Below, one piece after another: positions 36,064 through 43,949 of a DNA stretch of 64,000 nt. The translations under genes and the position numbers were made by a program. The stretch comes from a virus. Below the pieces are notes generated by a model, which saw only the letters and a list, made by a program, of their open reading frames with translations, did not search any database and was not told the DNA's origin. Location: the IMG/VR virus record IMGVR_UViG_3300021479_000006, positions 62,001-126,000 of that record. One strand, given 5' to 3'. The stretch's first letter is position 1. Each line of letters opens with the position of its first letter.

Positions 36064-38190
36064 ATGAGTATTATAAAACCAGTATTAATATTAGAACGCA
36101 CACAAGAACGCCTAAATCTTAACGAGTCTGTAAAGATGAAGAATGGGAGAAAGCAGTATATCATGGAAGGTGTGTTTACACAATTCATGCAAAGAAACAG
36201 AAATGATAGAGTTTATACTCCAGATAAATTTTTGCCACACTTAGAAGAATTGTTGGGAAGAAAACAAGAATTAGGTGTAGTATATGGTGAATTTGATCAC
36301 CCTGATGTTTTTGATACATCTTTAAGTAGAGTATCTCACGTAATTGAAAATGCTAAATATATTAAAGAACATAACCGTGTAGATGGTGCCGTAAGACTCA
36401 CTAATACTTATTGGGGTAAAGAAGCACAAGCTCTTGTTGATGATGAATTTCCTTTATTCATTTCATCTCGTGCTGCTGGTGTAACAGAATCTAACGGTGT
36501 TGTCGAAGTTAAAAAACTTTTTACTTATGATATTGTTGCTGACCCAGGTTTTAGCTCAGCAAAACTTAGTATGAAAGTTATTAATGAGTCTTGTGGATTT
36601 GATAATACACCCACTTCACCAATCAGAATTTATGATTTATCAGACACATCAAAAACTAATGAATTATTCATGGAAAATAAAAACGATTTTAAAACTCAAG
36701 CAGATCTAATGAAATTTATGGATTACTTGACTAAAGAAGTTGCTGAAGTAAAAAATGGACTTGCTAAAAAAGTTACAGAATCATCTAAAGGTGATATTAG
36801 TGCTTCAGCTGCTGATATAGAAAAAATGTCAGAATATCAAGAAGCTTTACATGAGACAATGGCTCACATTATTAAATATCTTGATTACATATCAGAAAAT
36901 ATTACAATATCTCTTAATGAAACTACAGCTCTTAATAAAAAAACTGATGCTATTGTTGAACACAATGATTACTTATCAACTGAAATAGAAAAATCTATAA
37001 ATTATGGTACTTACATAAGTGAAAAATTAAATCAATCAATTCACTTTGGAAACTACCTAGGTAATAAAGTAAATGAATCAATTCAGTTCGGTAATTATAT
37101 CGTTGAACATTTGAATAATAATATTAATTATGGTGAATACATCACTGAACATCTTAACAAATCTATTCGTTTTGGAAATTATCTTTCTGAACAATTAGAT
37201 ACTACAATTGGCTACACGGAACTTCTCGCAGAACAAGTAAATAATAGTCTTGAATATGCAGACTATATACGTGAACAAGTAAATATGAATATCAACTACA
37301 CTGAGAAAGTTGGTAAATCAATGAACAGAGTAATTGATTATGCACACTATATCAGTGAAACATTAGATACTACAATAGCATATACTGAATTGATTGGTGA
37401 AAAACTAAGTAACACTATGGATTATGCTGATTATGTTGTTGAATGTGCTGATAAAACTATGCTTTATGCTGATAAAATCAGACAAACTATAACTAAGAAT
37501 ACAGGTCTATTAACAGAATCAATAAATATACCAAGTGCCGAAGAATTCCTTGAAGAAACTGATGAGACAGATACTATAGTTGATCCAGATAAAAAAGAAG
37601 AGGAAGAAGGCGTTGATAAAATGAAAGATACTGATGAAGAAATTAAAAAAATTACTGAATCGGTTCAATTTAAAACAGGAAATATATCAAAACAAATAGA
37701 TGTGTTAATCGCTGAAGCTATGAAGACAGAAGCTTCTAAAGAGGAAGAACCTCACTTTTATCTTTTCTTAACAAAAGAAGATATTAAATCTTTTGAATCA
37801 CTATCTAATAGTGATAAGGAAACCGTGAAAATTGCTTTGAAAGAAAGTCAAGGTTATTGGATGAGATCCGATGTACTTAATATAATGCAATCTGTATTAT
37901 CTAAACCAACATCTGAAACACCTATTAACAAACTTATGAAAGCTATGCCGGATGATATTAAACCAGTTTGGGAAAGTATTACTGACAAAGAAAAATCACG
38001 TCTACTTGCAGAATCTACAATCTATGTATTGGAGACAGATGAAGAAAGAACAAATTTTTGGTCAACAAGAAAAGTTGGTGTCGTGAATGAGTCTAAGAGA
38101 CTTGTATCTCATGCTGATCTGATCATGAATGATACTCTTTCTGATAATGATGTTCAAGGTTTCATGTCAAAATTTAAAATGTTAGGATAA
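36064..38190 (+). CDS. 21: Prohead protease (gp21-like) fused to a repeat-rich scaffold
   Basis: 708 aa, against 212 for T4 gp21. Residues about 25-175 are the protease: GVFTQFMQRNRNDRVYTPDKF, catalytic His in YGEFDHPDVF (His79), catalytic Ser in ISSRAAGV (134/135), then IVADPGFSSAKL. Residues about 200-310 are helical. Residues 312-479 are twelve tandem 14-residue units. The C-terminal 230 residues are acidic and helical. In T4 the protease (gp21) and scaffold (gp22) are separate; here one polypeptide seems to carry both. Autocleavage at Leu/Ile-x-Glu type sites would release the parts. Confidence 0.88.
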   Translation: MSIIKPVLILERTQERLNLNESVKMKNGRKQYIMEGVFTQFMQRNRNDRVYTPDKFLPHLEELLGRKQELGVVYGEFDHPDVFDTSLSRVSHVIENAKYIKEHNRVDGAVRLTNTYWGKEAQALVDDEFPLFISSRAAGVTESNGVVEVKKLFTYDIVADPGFSSAKLSMKVINESCGFDNTPTSPIRIYDLSDTSKTNELFMENKNDFKTQADLMKFMDYLTKEVAEVKNGLAKKVTESSKGDISASAADIEKMSEYQEALHETMAHIIKYLDYISENITISLNETTALNKKTDAIVEHNDYLSTEIEKSINYGTYISEKLNQSIHFGNYLGNKVNESIQFGNYIVEHLNNNINYGEYITEHLNKSIRFGNYLSEQLDTTIGYTELLAEQVNNSLEYADYIREQVNMNINYTEKVGKSMNRVIDYAHYISETLDTTIAYTELIGEKLSNTMDYADYVVECADKTMLYADKIRQTITKNTGLLTESINIPSAEEFLEETDETDTIVDPDKKEEEEGVDKMKDTDEEIKKITESVQFKTGNISKQIDVLIAEAMKTEASKEEEPHFYLFLTKEDIKSFESLSNSDKETVKIALKESQGYWMRSDVLNIMQSVLSKPTSETPINKLMKAMPDDIKPVWESITDKEKSRLLAESTIYVLETDEERTNFWSTRKVGVVNESKRLVSHADLIMNDTLSDNDVQGFMSKFKMLG
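36997..37500 (+). repeat. Twelve tandem 14-residue (42-bp) repeats in the scaffold
   Basis: Units read INYGTYISEKLNQS, IHFGNYLGNKVNES, IQFGNYIVEHLNNN, INYGEYITEHLNKS and so on. The consensus is a hydrophobic residue, x, aromatic, G/A, x, Y, I/L, x, E, x, L/V, N/D, x, S/T. Fourteen residues equal two heptads, so a long coiled-coil rod is expected. The nucleotide sequences have drifted, so it is an old protein-level repeat. Confidence 0.88.
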
Positions 38191-38240
38191 TATAAATTAA
38201 TATTTCAGCAAATAGAAAAAAAATGAGTTTTTCACTGGAA

Positions 38241-38247
38241 TATATAA
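38241..38247 (+). promoter_or_regulatory. TATATAA box of the major capsid gene
   Basis: GGAATATATAATAAAAAATA ends shortly before the ATG at 38268, 27 bp from box to start. Confidence 0.55.
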
Positions 38248-38267
38248 TAAAAAATAAGTAATTCACA

Positions 38268-40052
38268 ATGAATCAAAACATTCAACTTGACAGTGCAAAA
38301 TCTGTCAAAAAATGGTCAAAAATTCTCGAGTCAATCGGAATTAACGCTACACCTAGAAATGCTGAAAAAATTGAGTGGATGTCTGAGTATGCAGAATATC
38401 ACAACATCAATGCAAAAAAAGGTTTAGTACAAGAAAACACAGGTTATTCTAACTTAGGTAACTTAACTGGTATGGGTGCAGTAGTATCACCTGGTGTTAA
38501 CGTTACACCTGGTCAAACTGGTGCTTACACTAGCTTAGGTCAAGCAACTGGTGCTGGTTCTGGTGACTTCGGTCAACAATTGTTACCAATCGCTATGAAA
38601 ATCGCTGGTCAAACTATCGGTCTTGATCTTGTTGGTGTAAAACCATCACCTGGTCCAGTTATCGATCTTATGTATGTAGACTTTAAATATGATGATGGTC
38701 CTACAAATGATCAAAACTATGTTCCAGTAGTTTTCAAAATCGCTACAACTGCTGCTGATACTAATAGTGTTAATCTTAACGCTATGATAGCTGAATTAAA
38801 TGCTATACTTACAGCTAATTTAATACTACAAACTTCTGGTGGTTTGTCTAGTAGAGTTTGGGTAACATTACCTGCTAACCCAACAGGAAATCAAGGTGGT
38901 AACAGAGCTGGTGGTGCTTTATCTTCAGTACTTTCTGAACCTGCTACTAAAACTGGTGTTCTTGAATTCCTTGGATTCTCAAGAATTGATGGTTTACCAA
39001 TGTTCCGTGCTTACAGAACAACGAATGCTTCGTCAATGGGACAATTCTATTTCGATATCACAGCTAATACTTTCGGTACAACTGAAACTGTTAAAAATGC
39101 TTTCGAAACTGGATCGTTCGCTTCTACGTCAGGTTCTGCTGATGGTCTAATAGGTGGTTTTGCAACAAATACTGTCTTGATAGAACTTATCTCAGCTCTT
39201 GAAGATCACATTCCTGGATTCGTATCTAACTGGAATAAAGATTATGGTATGCCACGTGAACAAGATGATACTACTTATCCAGGTATTATCGCTCCAAGTG
39301 TATCTGTAAAAAGAATAACAGTTGGTTCTATCGAAGTAACTTCAGCTCTTAAAAGAACTGAAATTGAAGATATCAAAGCTCAAACTGGAATGGATATCGT
39401 TCAAAAACTAGAAAGCGTACTTGTTAATGAGTTGTCACAAACAATTTCTAAACAAATCGTTACTAAAGTATACGCAATGGGTAATCTTAACAGATCAACT
39501 CTTCCAACTAACACTAGTGGGTACACAATGTTCGACTTCGACGTTGATAGTTACTTCGGTGGTGGTACTGCTCCAGCAGGAGAGACTACTCAGTCTGCAC
39601 AAAGAAAGCTTATCACTAAAATTGATGCTGCTTCTAACTACATTGCAACTGAAGGTCGTGTTGGACCAGCTACTTTTGCTGTAACTAACGGTAAACTTGC
39701 TGCTGCTCTTAAAACTGCTGCTGGTTTCATTATCAACCCTATTGAGTCTAAACTTAACGCACCAGGACAATTATATCCTCTAGGTACAATTGGTGGATTA
39801 ACTATTTATGTTGACCCATACCAAAAATACACTAATGATGTAATTTTACTTGGACGTAAAAACAATCCTGATCAACCAGGTATTATTTTCATACCTTACT
39901 TGATGGCTCAATCAGTAAACTTGATTTCTGAAGCTACTTTTGGACCACGCATGATGCTCCGTTCAAGATACGCTATCGGTGAACTTGGATGGTATCCACA
40001 AAAACAGTATATGACTGTTAAAGTTAACGATACAAAAGGTTACTTAGTGTAG
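38268..40052 (+). CDS. 23: Major capsid protein, T4 gp23-like
   Basis: 594 aa (T4 gp23 is 521). HK97-fold T4 capsid features include LLPIAMKIAGQTIGLDLVGV, PGPVIDLMYVDFKY, SVSVKRITVGSIEVTSALKR, EIEDIKAQTGMDIVQKLESV and FIPYLMAQSVNLISEATFGP near the end. The first about 56 residues are helical and charged and end GLVQE before NTGYSNLGNLTGMG, matching the T4 pattern where gp21 removes an N-terminal propeptide after Glu65. Codon use is richer in G/C-ending codons than its neighbours, as expected for a very highly expressed gene. It is a single-gene unit with box and terminator. Confidence 0.95.
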   Translation: MNQNIQLDSAKSVKKWSKILESIGINATPRNAEKIEWMSEYAEYHNINAKKGLVQENTGYSNLGNLTGMGAVVSPGVNVTPGQTGAYTSLGQATGAGSGDFGQQLLPIAMKIAGQTIGLDLVGVKPSPGPVIDLMYVDFKYDDGPTNDQNYVPVVFKIATTAADTNSVNLNAMIAELNAILTANLILQTSGGLSSRVWVTLPANPTGNQGGNRAGGALSSVLSEPATKTGVLEFLGFSRIDGLPMFRAYRTTNASSMGQFYFDITANTFGTTETVKNAFETGSFASTSGSADGLIGGFATNTVLIELISALEDHIPGFVSNWNKDYGMPREQDDTTYPGIIAPSVSVKRITVGSIEVTSALKRTEIEDIKAQTGMDIVQKLESVLVNELSQTISKQIVTKVYAMGNLNRSTLPTNTSGYTMFDFDVDSYFGGGTAPAGETTQSAQRKLITKIDAASNYIATEGRVGPATFAVTNGKLAAALKTAAGFIINPIESKLNAPGQLYPLGTIGGLTIYVDPYQKYTNDVILLGRKNNPDQPGIIFIPYLMAQSVNLISEATFGPRMMLRSRYAIGELGWYPQKQYMTVKVNDTKGYLV

Positions 40053-40072
40053 TCTGTATTATTAATACAAAT

Positions 40073-40106
40073 AAAAAACCTGTTCATTTATTTGAACAGG
40101 TTTTTT
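40073..40106. terminator. Terminator after the major capsid gene
   Basis: AAAAAACCTGTTCA / TGAACAGGTTTTTT with a 6-nt loop; flanked by A and T runs, so usable from both strands. Confidence 0.9.
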
Positions 40107-40131
40107 TTATGTTTTGTTATATTTAGCTTCC

Positions 40132-40644
40132 TTATGCATCAAAACCTTTAAATATTGTGGCCAGATTAATGTTATTAAATTCTGGATGCTCTGTGATCTC
40201 CATTACGATATTATCTCTTAAAAGGGCTGGAATCTCAAAACTATGATCGATTGAAGGAAGTTCTATTTCTGCTATAATTAATGTAACATTACGGAATACA
40301 TCAATTTCCCATATTAAATCTCCTGTTTCAGGGAATTTAAATTTATGTCTGCTTTTAGTAATATAAGTTGAAGCCTCTTTATAAAGATTTTCAAATTCTT
40401 CTGAAGTTATTTCTTTTTCATTTTCCTCTCTTACTCCAGGACTAACATCTTTCTTTTCTGTATAGGTAAAAACAACTTTAGAATCATCCATAGAACTTTC
40501 TTCTCTTACTCTACGAGATATACCTTCATCACTGGATAAATAAAATTGAAGTATATTTGTTGAATCAACATAGAATTCTTTAGAGGCTGGGTCAAGACTT
40601 TTAAGTAAAAATTTTCTTTCTATTTCGATACCATTTTTATTCAT
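40132..40644 (-). CDS. CYTH-domain triphosphate tunnel protein
   Basis: 170 aa. The N-terminal EIERKFLL (residues 7-14) is the ExExK signature of CYTH/triphosphate-tunnel enzymes. Downstream are alternating charged strands (YLSSDEGISRRVREESS, VVFTYTEKK, WEIDVFRNVTLIIAEIELPS) typical of the tunnel barrel. Members hydrolyse tripolyphosphate, ThTP or make cAMP; the phage substrate is unknown. Intact length for a stand-alone CYTH protein. Confidence 0.8.
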   Translation of the reverse strand: MNKNGIEIERKFLLKSLDPASKEFYVDSTNILQFYLSSDEGISRRVREESSMDDSKVVFTYTEKKDVSPGVREENEKEITSEEFENLYKEASTYITKSRHKFKFPETGDLIWEIDVFRNVTLIIAEIELPSIDHSFEIPALLRDNIVMEITEHPEFNNINLATIFKGFDA

Positions 40645-40711
40645 AAAACTAATTTTCTTTATAAGTTATATCAGTTTTATCATCAAAGTTTTTATTGAAT
40701 ATCATAATATG

Positions 40712-40793
40712 TAGCGGTAGAGGGACTCGAACCCTCCGTAGTAAACCTGGCTCCTTATGAGGAAGCTCCGATGCCATCTCCGGTCATACCGCT
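40712..40793 (-). tRNA. tRNA with CAT anticodon (tRNA-Met-like)
   Basis: On the minus strand the acceptor AGCGGTA / TACCGCT, anticodon arm GCTTC-CTCATAA-GGAGC and T arm GAGGG-TTCGAGT-CCCTC are visible; the discriminator is A. The anticodon is CAT. Between anticodon and T arms there are about 13 nt, longer than the 5 nt usual for tRNA-Met and approaching a class II variable arm, and the D stem is only about 3 bp. Identity Met versus Ile(CAU) cannot be decided. Confidence 0.75.
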
Positions 40794-40805
40794 ATTTTTT
40801 AATTG

Positions 40806-40880
40806 TTTTCCCAGGAGGATTCGAACCTAAACCATTAAATGATCCAAAATCATTTGTGATGCCAATTACACTATGGGAAA
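40806..40880 (-). tRNA. tRNA-Gln (TTG anticodon)
   Basis: Acceptor TTTCCCA / TGGGAAA, anticodon arm AATGA-TTTTGGA-TCATT with anticodon TTG, and a normal T arm (AGG-TTCGAAT-CCT core). It lies 12 bp upstream, in transcription order, of the tRNA with CAT anticodon. Confidence 0.9.
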
Positions 40881-40895
40881 ATATATAAAAACAAA

Positions 40896-40930
40896 AAAAC
40901 CCGACCAACTATAAAAGTTGACCGGGTTTT
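40896..40930. terminator. Imperfect hairpin, probable terminator
   Basis: AAAACCCG..CAACT / AGTTG..CGGGTTTT with a 2-nt internal mismatch, followed by T-rich sequence; it separates the tRNA pair from the minus-strand genes upstream. Confidence 0.6.
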
Positions 40931-40952
40931 AATATTTTTGTTATTTCAAATA

Positions 40953-41024
40953 TTAAGCAAAACTTTCCCAGTCAACCATTGGTTGTTGCTGAGCCTGCAT
41001 ATTATTTGAAATTAATTTTTTCAT
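40953..41024 (-). CDS. Possible 23-aa peptide
   Basis: MKKLISNNMQAQQQPMVDWE followed by SFA. A TATATAA box sits just upstream (41032-41038 region, minus strand) and a hairpin terminator lies downstream, so a dedicated small gene is plausible. Function unknown. Confidence 0.4.
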   Translation of the reverse strand: MKKLISNNMQAQQQPMVDWESFA

Positions 41025-41079
41025 CTTAGATTATATATCAGAAAATTTCTGTTTGTTTTAGCAAAATTAGTAATTTATT

Positions 41080-41286
41080 TCATTTTATCAAAATATTCTT
41101 TAAATAATATTCACGCATTTTATCGAATCCATCAATTAAAGTATTCCAGGAATGAATAAGTTCAAAGTTTATTTTCTCATTTACTATAGAAGGAATATAC
41201 TTAAAATCTATATTAGACCAATTATCACCTAAGAAGTATTGAAAGCATTCTTCATCAAACTTATTTCTTACAAACTGATATCTCAT
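41080..41286 (-). CDS. Hypothetical protein (68 aa)
   Basis: No family recognised. It starts MRYQFVRNKFDEECFQYFLG and overlaps the stop of the upstream fusion gene by 4 bp (ATGA-type overlap), so it is translationally coupled to it. Confidence 0.5.
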   Translation of the reverse strand: MRYQFVRNKFDEECFQYFLGDNWSNIDFKYIPSIVNEKINFELIHSWNTLIDGFDKMREYYLKNILIK

Positions 41287-42566
41287 ACTTTAATCTTTTG
41301 ATCTTTGATTTTACTATAGATGACTTCCATTATCATACCAATCTGAGCATGATCTACGATATCATCTTTGAATAGGTCTTTTAGTTGTTTAAATTCAACG
41401 TAAGTACGTTCTGTTTCTTCGGTCACACCAAACACCTTTCCTTTGACAGACTTCTTTATATCAGCTAAATCATCATCAGATAGCTCAAGACCAAATAGAG
41501 CGTTCTTATGTATTGATAAAGTAGAAACTAACTGTCTTCTTCCAAAGAATTCTAAATCATATGGTTCAACAGTTAAACCAGTTTCTTCTTTTATCTCTTT
41601 AACTATTATTTCCTGAGGATCTTTACTTGAGAAACTAGAACCACCTGGATTTTCGTAAACATAAATATCTCCATTATTTACTGGAGATCTGAATTCCTTA
41701 ACAAGAACAATATCACTGTTCCACATATCTTCTTGATCAATATGATACATTACTACTGAAGATAAATTGAATCTGGATAGAATTATTTCATTATCTTTAT
41801 ACCGGTCCTCAGCTTTTATCCATACTTTAACCCACATAGACCATAAGAATAGAATATTTTTATCTGGCCCAACATAATACTTCCATAATACATTTGCATC
41901 ATGAAGTTCATCACCGGCTTTCTCTTGATTTTTATACCATTCAATAAATGTGTCAGAATTCCAAATATCCAAGGGTACAAATCTCTCAGCACCTGTTCTT
42001 TTAAATGTATATTTATCTTTCTTTAAAAGTTCTTTATATTTATCAATAACATATTGAAGAGTATTTTCGAGAGTTTTAAAGGCTGGTATATTGTATTTCT
42101 CAGCATAAAATTCTTGATACCTTACTTTCTCAGCATCTTTAGGACATCCAAGTACAAGTTTTTCTGGAGCCTGACCTTTCCAATAACCCCATTCATCGTT
42201 GGTAGTGAATCCTGGAAGTTTAACTAAATCTCTTGGTATCCAAAAAAGGATTACATCAGCTATTCTCAAACCTTCTTCTTCCCATTCAATCTGATCCTCA
42301 TATTCATTTTTAAATTCACCACTTGAATCTTCCGGAATAAGAACAGCACCAGTAAATCCTTTTTTCTTAAGATATTCTACAGCTTCAGATCTCCAGGATT
42401 TAGGTGTTTTTTTATTTTCTTCAGATCTATAAGTAGGACCAGCAAGAAATACAGTGAATTCAGTTGTTTTAGGTAATTCCTGGTTACTGTAATATACTTT
42501 TAATTTTCCAGAACTATTATCTTCATTAATACTTTGATAAGTATCAGATTTTTTGAAATACTTCAT
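41283..42566 (-). CDS. Nucleoside 2-deoxyribosyltransferase-like / NUDIX fusion
   Basis: 427 aa. Residues about 37-170 match the deoxyribosyltransferase-like 2 family: FTVFLAGPTYRSEE, SWRSEAVEYLKKKGF, VLIPEDSS, EWEEEGLRIADVILFWIPRD and PGFTTNDEWGYW. Residues about 290-400 hold a NUDIX fold with GGSSFSSKDPQEIIVKEIKE followed by ETGL; the box has Lys in place of the first Glu and of Arg, so activity may be altered. The N-terminus MKYFKKSDTYQSINED resembles the genome's leader motif. A salvage or NAD-related nucleotide role is likely; the pairing of the domains suggests cleavage of a modified nucleotide. Confidence 0.8.
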   Translation of the reverse strand: MKYFKKSDTYQSINEDNSSGKLKVYYSNQELPKTTEFTVFLAGPTYRSEENKKTPKSWRSEAVEYLKKKGFTGAVLIPEDSSGEFKNEYEDQIEWEEEGLRIADVILFWIPRDLVKLPGFTTNDEWGYWKGQAPEKLVLGCPKDAEKVRYQEFYAEKYNIPAFKTLENTLQYVIDKYKELLKKDKYTFKRTGAERFVPLDIWNSDTFIEWYKNQEKAGDELHDANVLWKYYVGPDKNILFLWSMWVKVWIKAEDRYKDNEIILSRFNLSSVVMYHIDQEDMWNSDIVLVKEFRSPVNNGDIYVYENPGGSSFSSKDPQEIIVKEIKEETGLTVEPYDLEFFGRRQLVSTLSIHKNALFGLELSDDDLADIKKSVKGKVFGVTEETERTYVEFKQLKDLFKDDIVDHAQIGMIMEVIYSKIKDQKIKV

Positions 42567-42659
42567 TTTATAATTTTGATTTATAAAGTATATAAGATAA
42601 ATGATAAAAGTTTTGAAGTAATTAGTATCTTTACACCAATAACAGTTAATATATAAGTC

Positions 42660-42706
42660 ATGAAAAATCTAAATTATGGACTCTAAGTAAAAAATTAACT
42701 TAGAGT
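42660..42706 (+). promoter_or_regulatory. Short leader ORF and hairpin directly before the gene at 42710
   Basis: A TATATAA box (42650-42656) is followed at once by an 8-codon ORF (MKNLNYGL, 42660-42686) that ends inside a 9-bp hairpin (ACTCTAAGT / ACTTAGAGT, 42680-42706). The hairpin finishes 3 bp before the ATG at 42710, where it could block initiation. A translational control element is possible. Confidence 0.4.
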
Positions 42707-42709
42707 AAA

Positions 42710-43396
42710 ATGAAAAAAAGAAACAAGCAATATCTTCGTGAGAAGGAATATTTGCGTTTAAAAAAAGCATCCGATGATAATTGGGATGCTCAAAGAAATT
42801 TAGGTTGGATTCAACTTGATGAACCTCTCCATACAGGTTATACAGCTAAACTAGTTCTCAGGTCTGATATTGCTAATAGAGAAGATGCTTGGATTTTTCA
42901 AACAATCATCGATAATTACAGTAGCAGTTCTTATGCTAAAAGATTAAGGGATCTTGATTTTTCAAAAAAAGATATCAAATCATATCGTATTTATGGTAGG
43001 CCACATGTGTATAGTATAAGTGAAAATACATATAACTCAATGAATCCACAAATCAAAAAATGGTTTCAAAAACTATCATTTACTTCCTCATGGGCAGGCG
43101 AACGTTATTCTTGTGATGTACCAAATTTCTTTTTTGAAATTTCAATAGAGAAATATTACACAACTAAAATAAGAATATTTGATGAAGTTCTTCAACAAGA
43201 AGCAGCAGAGATAAAAGCTACAATTGAACATAAATTCTATATAGAAAATTGTAGATTTTATAATGGTCGTAGAATGAGAAGAATTTTGAATAATATACAA
43301 AGGAATAAATCTAAAATGAAAATGAATCATATTATTGATAGTGATGAGGATTATATCTTTGAGGATAATTATAAAAATGCTTCCGGGTATTGGTAG
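42710..43396 (+). CDS. Hypothetical protein (228 aa)
   Basis: No family recognised. A Lys/Arg-rich start (MKKRNKQYLREKEYLRLKKA), then mixed alpha/beta with Trp and Tyr clusters (KKWFQKLSFTSSWAGERYSC), and a basic helix near the end. Its start is closely preceded by a hairpin and a short upstream ORF. Confidence 0.55.
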   Translation: MKKRNKQYLREKEYLRLKKASDDNWDAQRNLGWIQLDEPLHTGYTAKLVLRSDIANREDAWIFQTIIDNYSSSSYAKRLRDLDFSKKDIKSYRIYGRPHVYSISENTYNSMNPQIKKWFQKLSFTSSWAGERYSCDVPNFFFEISIEKYYTTKIRIFDEVLQQEAAEIKATIEHKFYIENCRFYNGRRMRRILNNIQRNKSKMKMNHIIDSDEDYIFEDNYKNASGYW

Positions 43397-43426
43397 AATT
43401 AATATATAATAGAAATAATATTTTTT

Positions 43427-43609
43427 ATGATTAAATTTAGAATAAAGAGTATACTGATGATATCAGCAATTTTGGTTATTGCTTTAGCTTTAATATTTCT
43501 AATACATATTTTTAGTCTTCCACCTATATTAGTAGGTGTAGTTTTTATATTTACTTTTGTTGCAGTAATATTTAACGAAAGTATATTTAAAATAAATATT
43601 AAAGAATAA
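43427..43609 (+). CDS. Small two-helix membrane protein (60 aa)
   Basis: Two hydrophobic segments (about residues 9-28 and 32-50) between short charged ends; it starts MIKFRIKSILMISAILVIAL. A TATATAA box lies at 43403-43409. Could be a holin-like or accessory membrane protein; nothing specific is visible. Confidence 0.5.
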   Translation: MIKFRIKSILMISAILVIALALIFLIHIFSLPPILVGVVFIFTFVAVIFNESIFKINIKE

Positions 43610-43677
43610 ATTTTGGTTATATGAAAACTTTCTACTACTTTTGACGTATCAATACAAAAGGAAGATATTTGTCTTCA

Positions 43678-43685
43678 TATATAAG
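43678..43685 (+). promoter_or_regulatory. TATATAAG box of the leader-tRNA-ArgRS operon
   Basis: TATATAAG 20 bp before the leader-peptide ATG. About 35 bp further upstream a TTGACG hexamer with 17-bp spacing to GATATT offers an alternative host-type promoter. Confidence 0.45.
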
Positions 43686-43697
43686 TTAAGAAAAACA

Positions 43698-43796
43698 ATG
43701 AACTTGAACAATAACATATCTACAACCACTACGAATAGATGGCATCGTCGTACAAGAACCTCTCAAGGGTTGCTTAGTGGTCATGGTATGTTGTAA
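43698..43796 (+). CDS. Candidate attenuator leader peptide rich in Thr/Arg/Trp/His
   Basis: 32 codons: MNLNNNIS, then the core TTTTNRWHRRTRT, then SQGLLSGHGML. The four consecutive Thr codons are aca, acc, act and acg; the Arg codons are aga and cgt; His is cat and Trp tgg. The terminator at 43824-43863 follows 27 bp after the stop, and beyond it come tRNA-His, a CCA-anticodon tRNA, tRNA-Arg(ACG), tRNA-Arg(TCT), tRNA-Thr and ArgRS. The core is thus made of the amino acids those genes serve. This is the layout of amino-acid attenuators such as thrL or hisL. A clear alternative antiterminator helix was not found by eye. Confidence 0.6.
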   Translation: MNLNNNISTTTTNRWHRRTRTSQGLLSGHGML

Positions 43797-43823
43797 TTTC
43801 TAGTTCTAAAGATAAAGGAATTC

Positions 43824-43863
43824 AAAATCCGCCTCGAAGCATAAAACCTTCGAGGCGGATTTT
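43824..43863 (+). terminator. Strong terminator (candidate attenuator) ahead of the tRNA cluster
   Basis: A 16-bp perfect stem AAAATCCGCCTCGAAG / CTTCGAGGCGGATTTT with an 8-nt loop; unusually GC-rich for this genome. It stands between the leader ORF and the first tRNA, so the tRNA operon needs readthrough or its own promoter. Confidence 0.9.
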
Positions 43864-43872
43864 TGTTTATAT

Positions 43873-43943
43873 GGTGTCATTAGTTTAGTGGTAGAATTTA
43901 GGTTTGTGGAGCCTAAGACCAGGGTTCGATTCCCGATGACACC
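43873..43943 (+). tRNA. tRNA-His (GTG anticodon)
   Basis: Acceptor GTGTCAT / ATGACAC with the extra G-1 paired to C73, the hallmark of tRNA-His. Anticodon arm TAGGT-TTGTGGA-GCCTA (GTG), T loop TTCGATT. First tRNA after the attenuator-like terminator. Confidence 0.9.
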
Positions 43944-43949
43944 CAAATA

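Noticed and set aside
36997-37500. Regularly spaced repeats that could suggest a CRISPR-like or satellite array
   Set aside because: The repeats are 42 bp with no unique spacers, are in frame and conserved at protein level only; they are coding repeats of a coiled-coil scaffold.
38896-39770. Three 84-91 codon alternative frames in the major capsid gene
   Set aside because: They overlap the highly expressed gp23-like gene in other frames and show skewed, non-protein-like composition.
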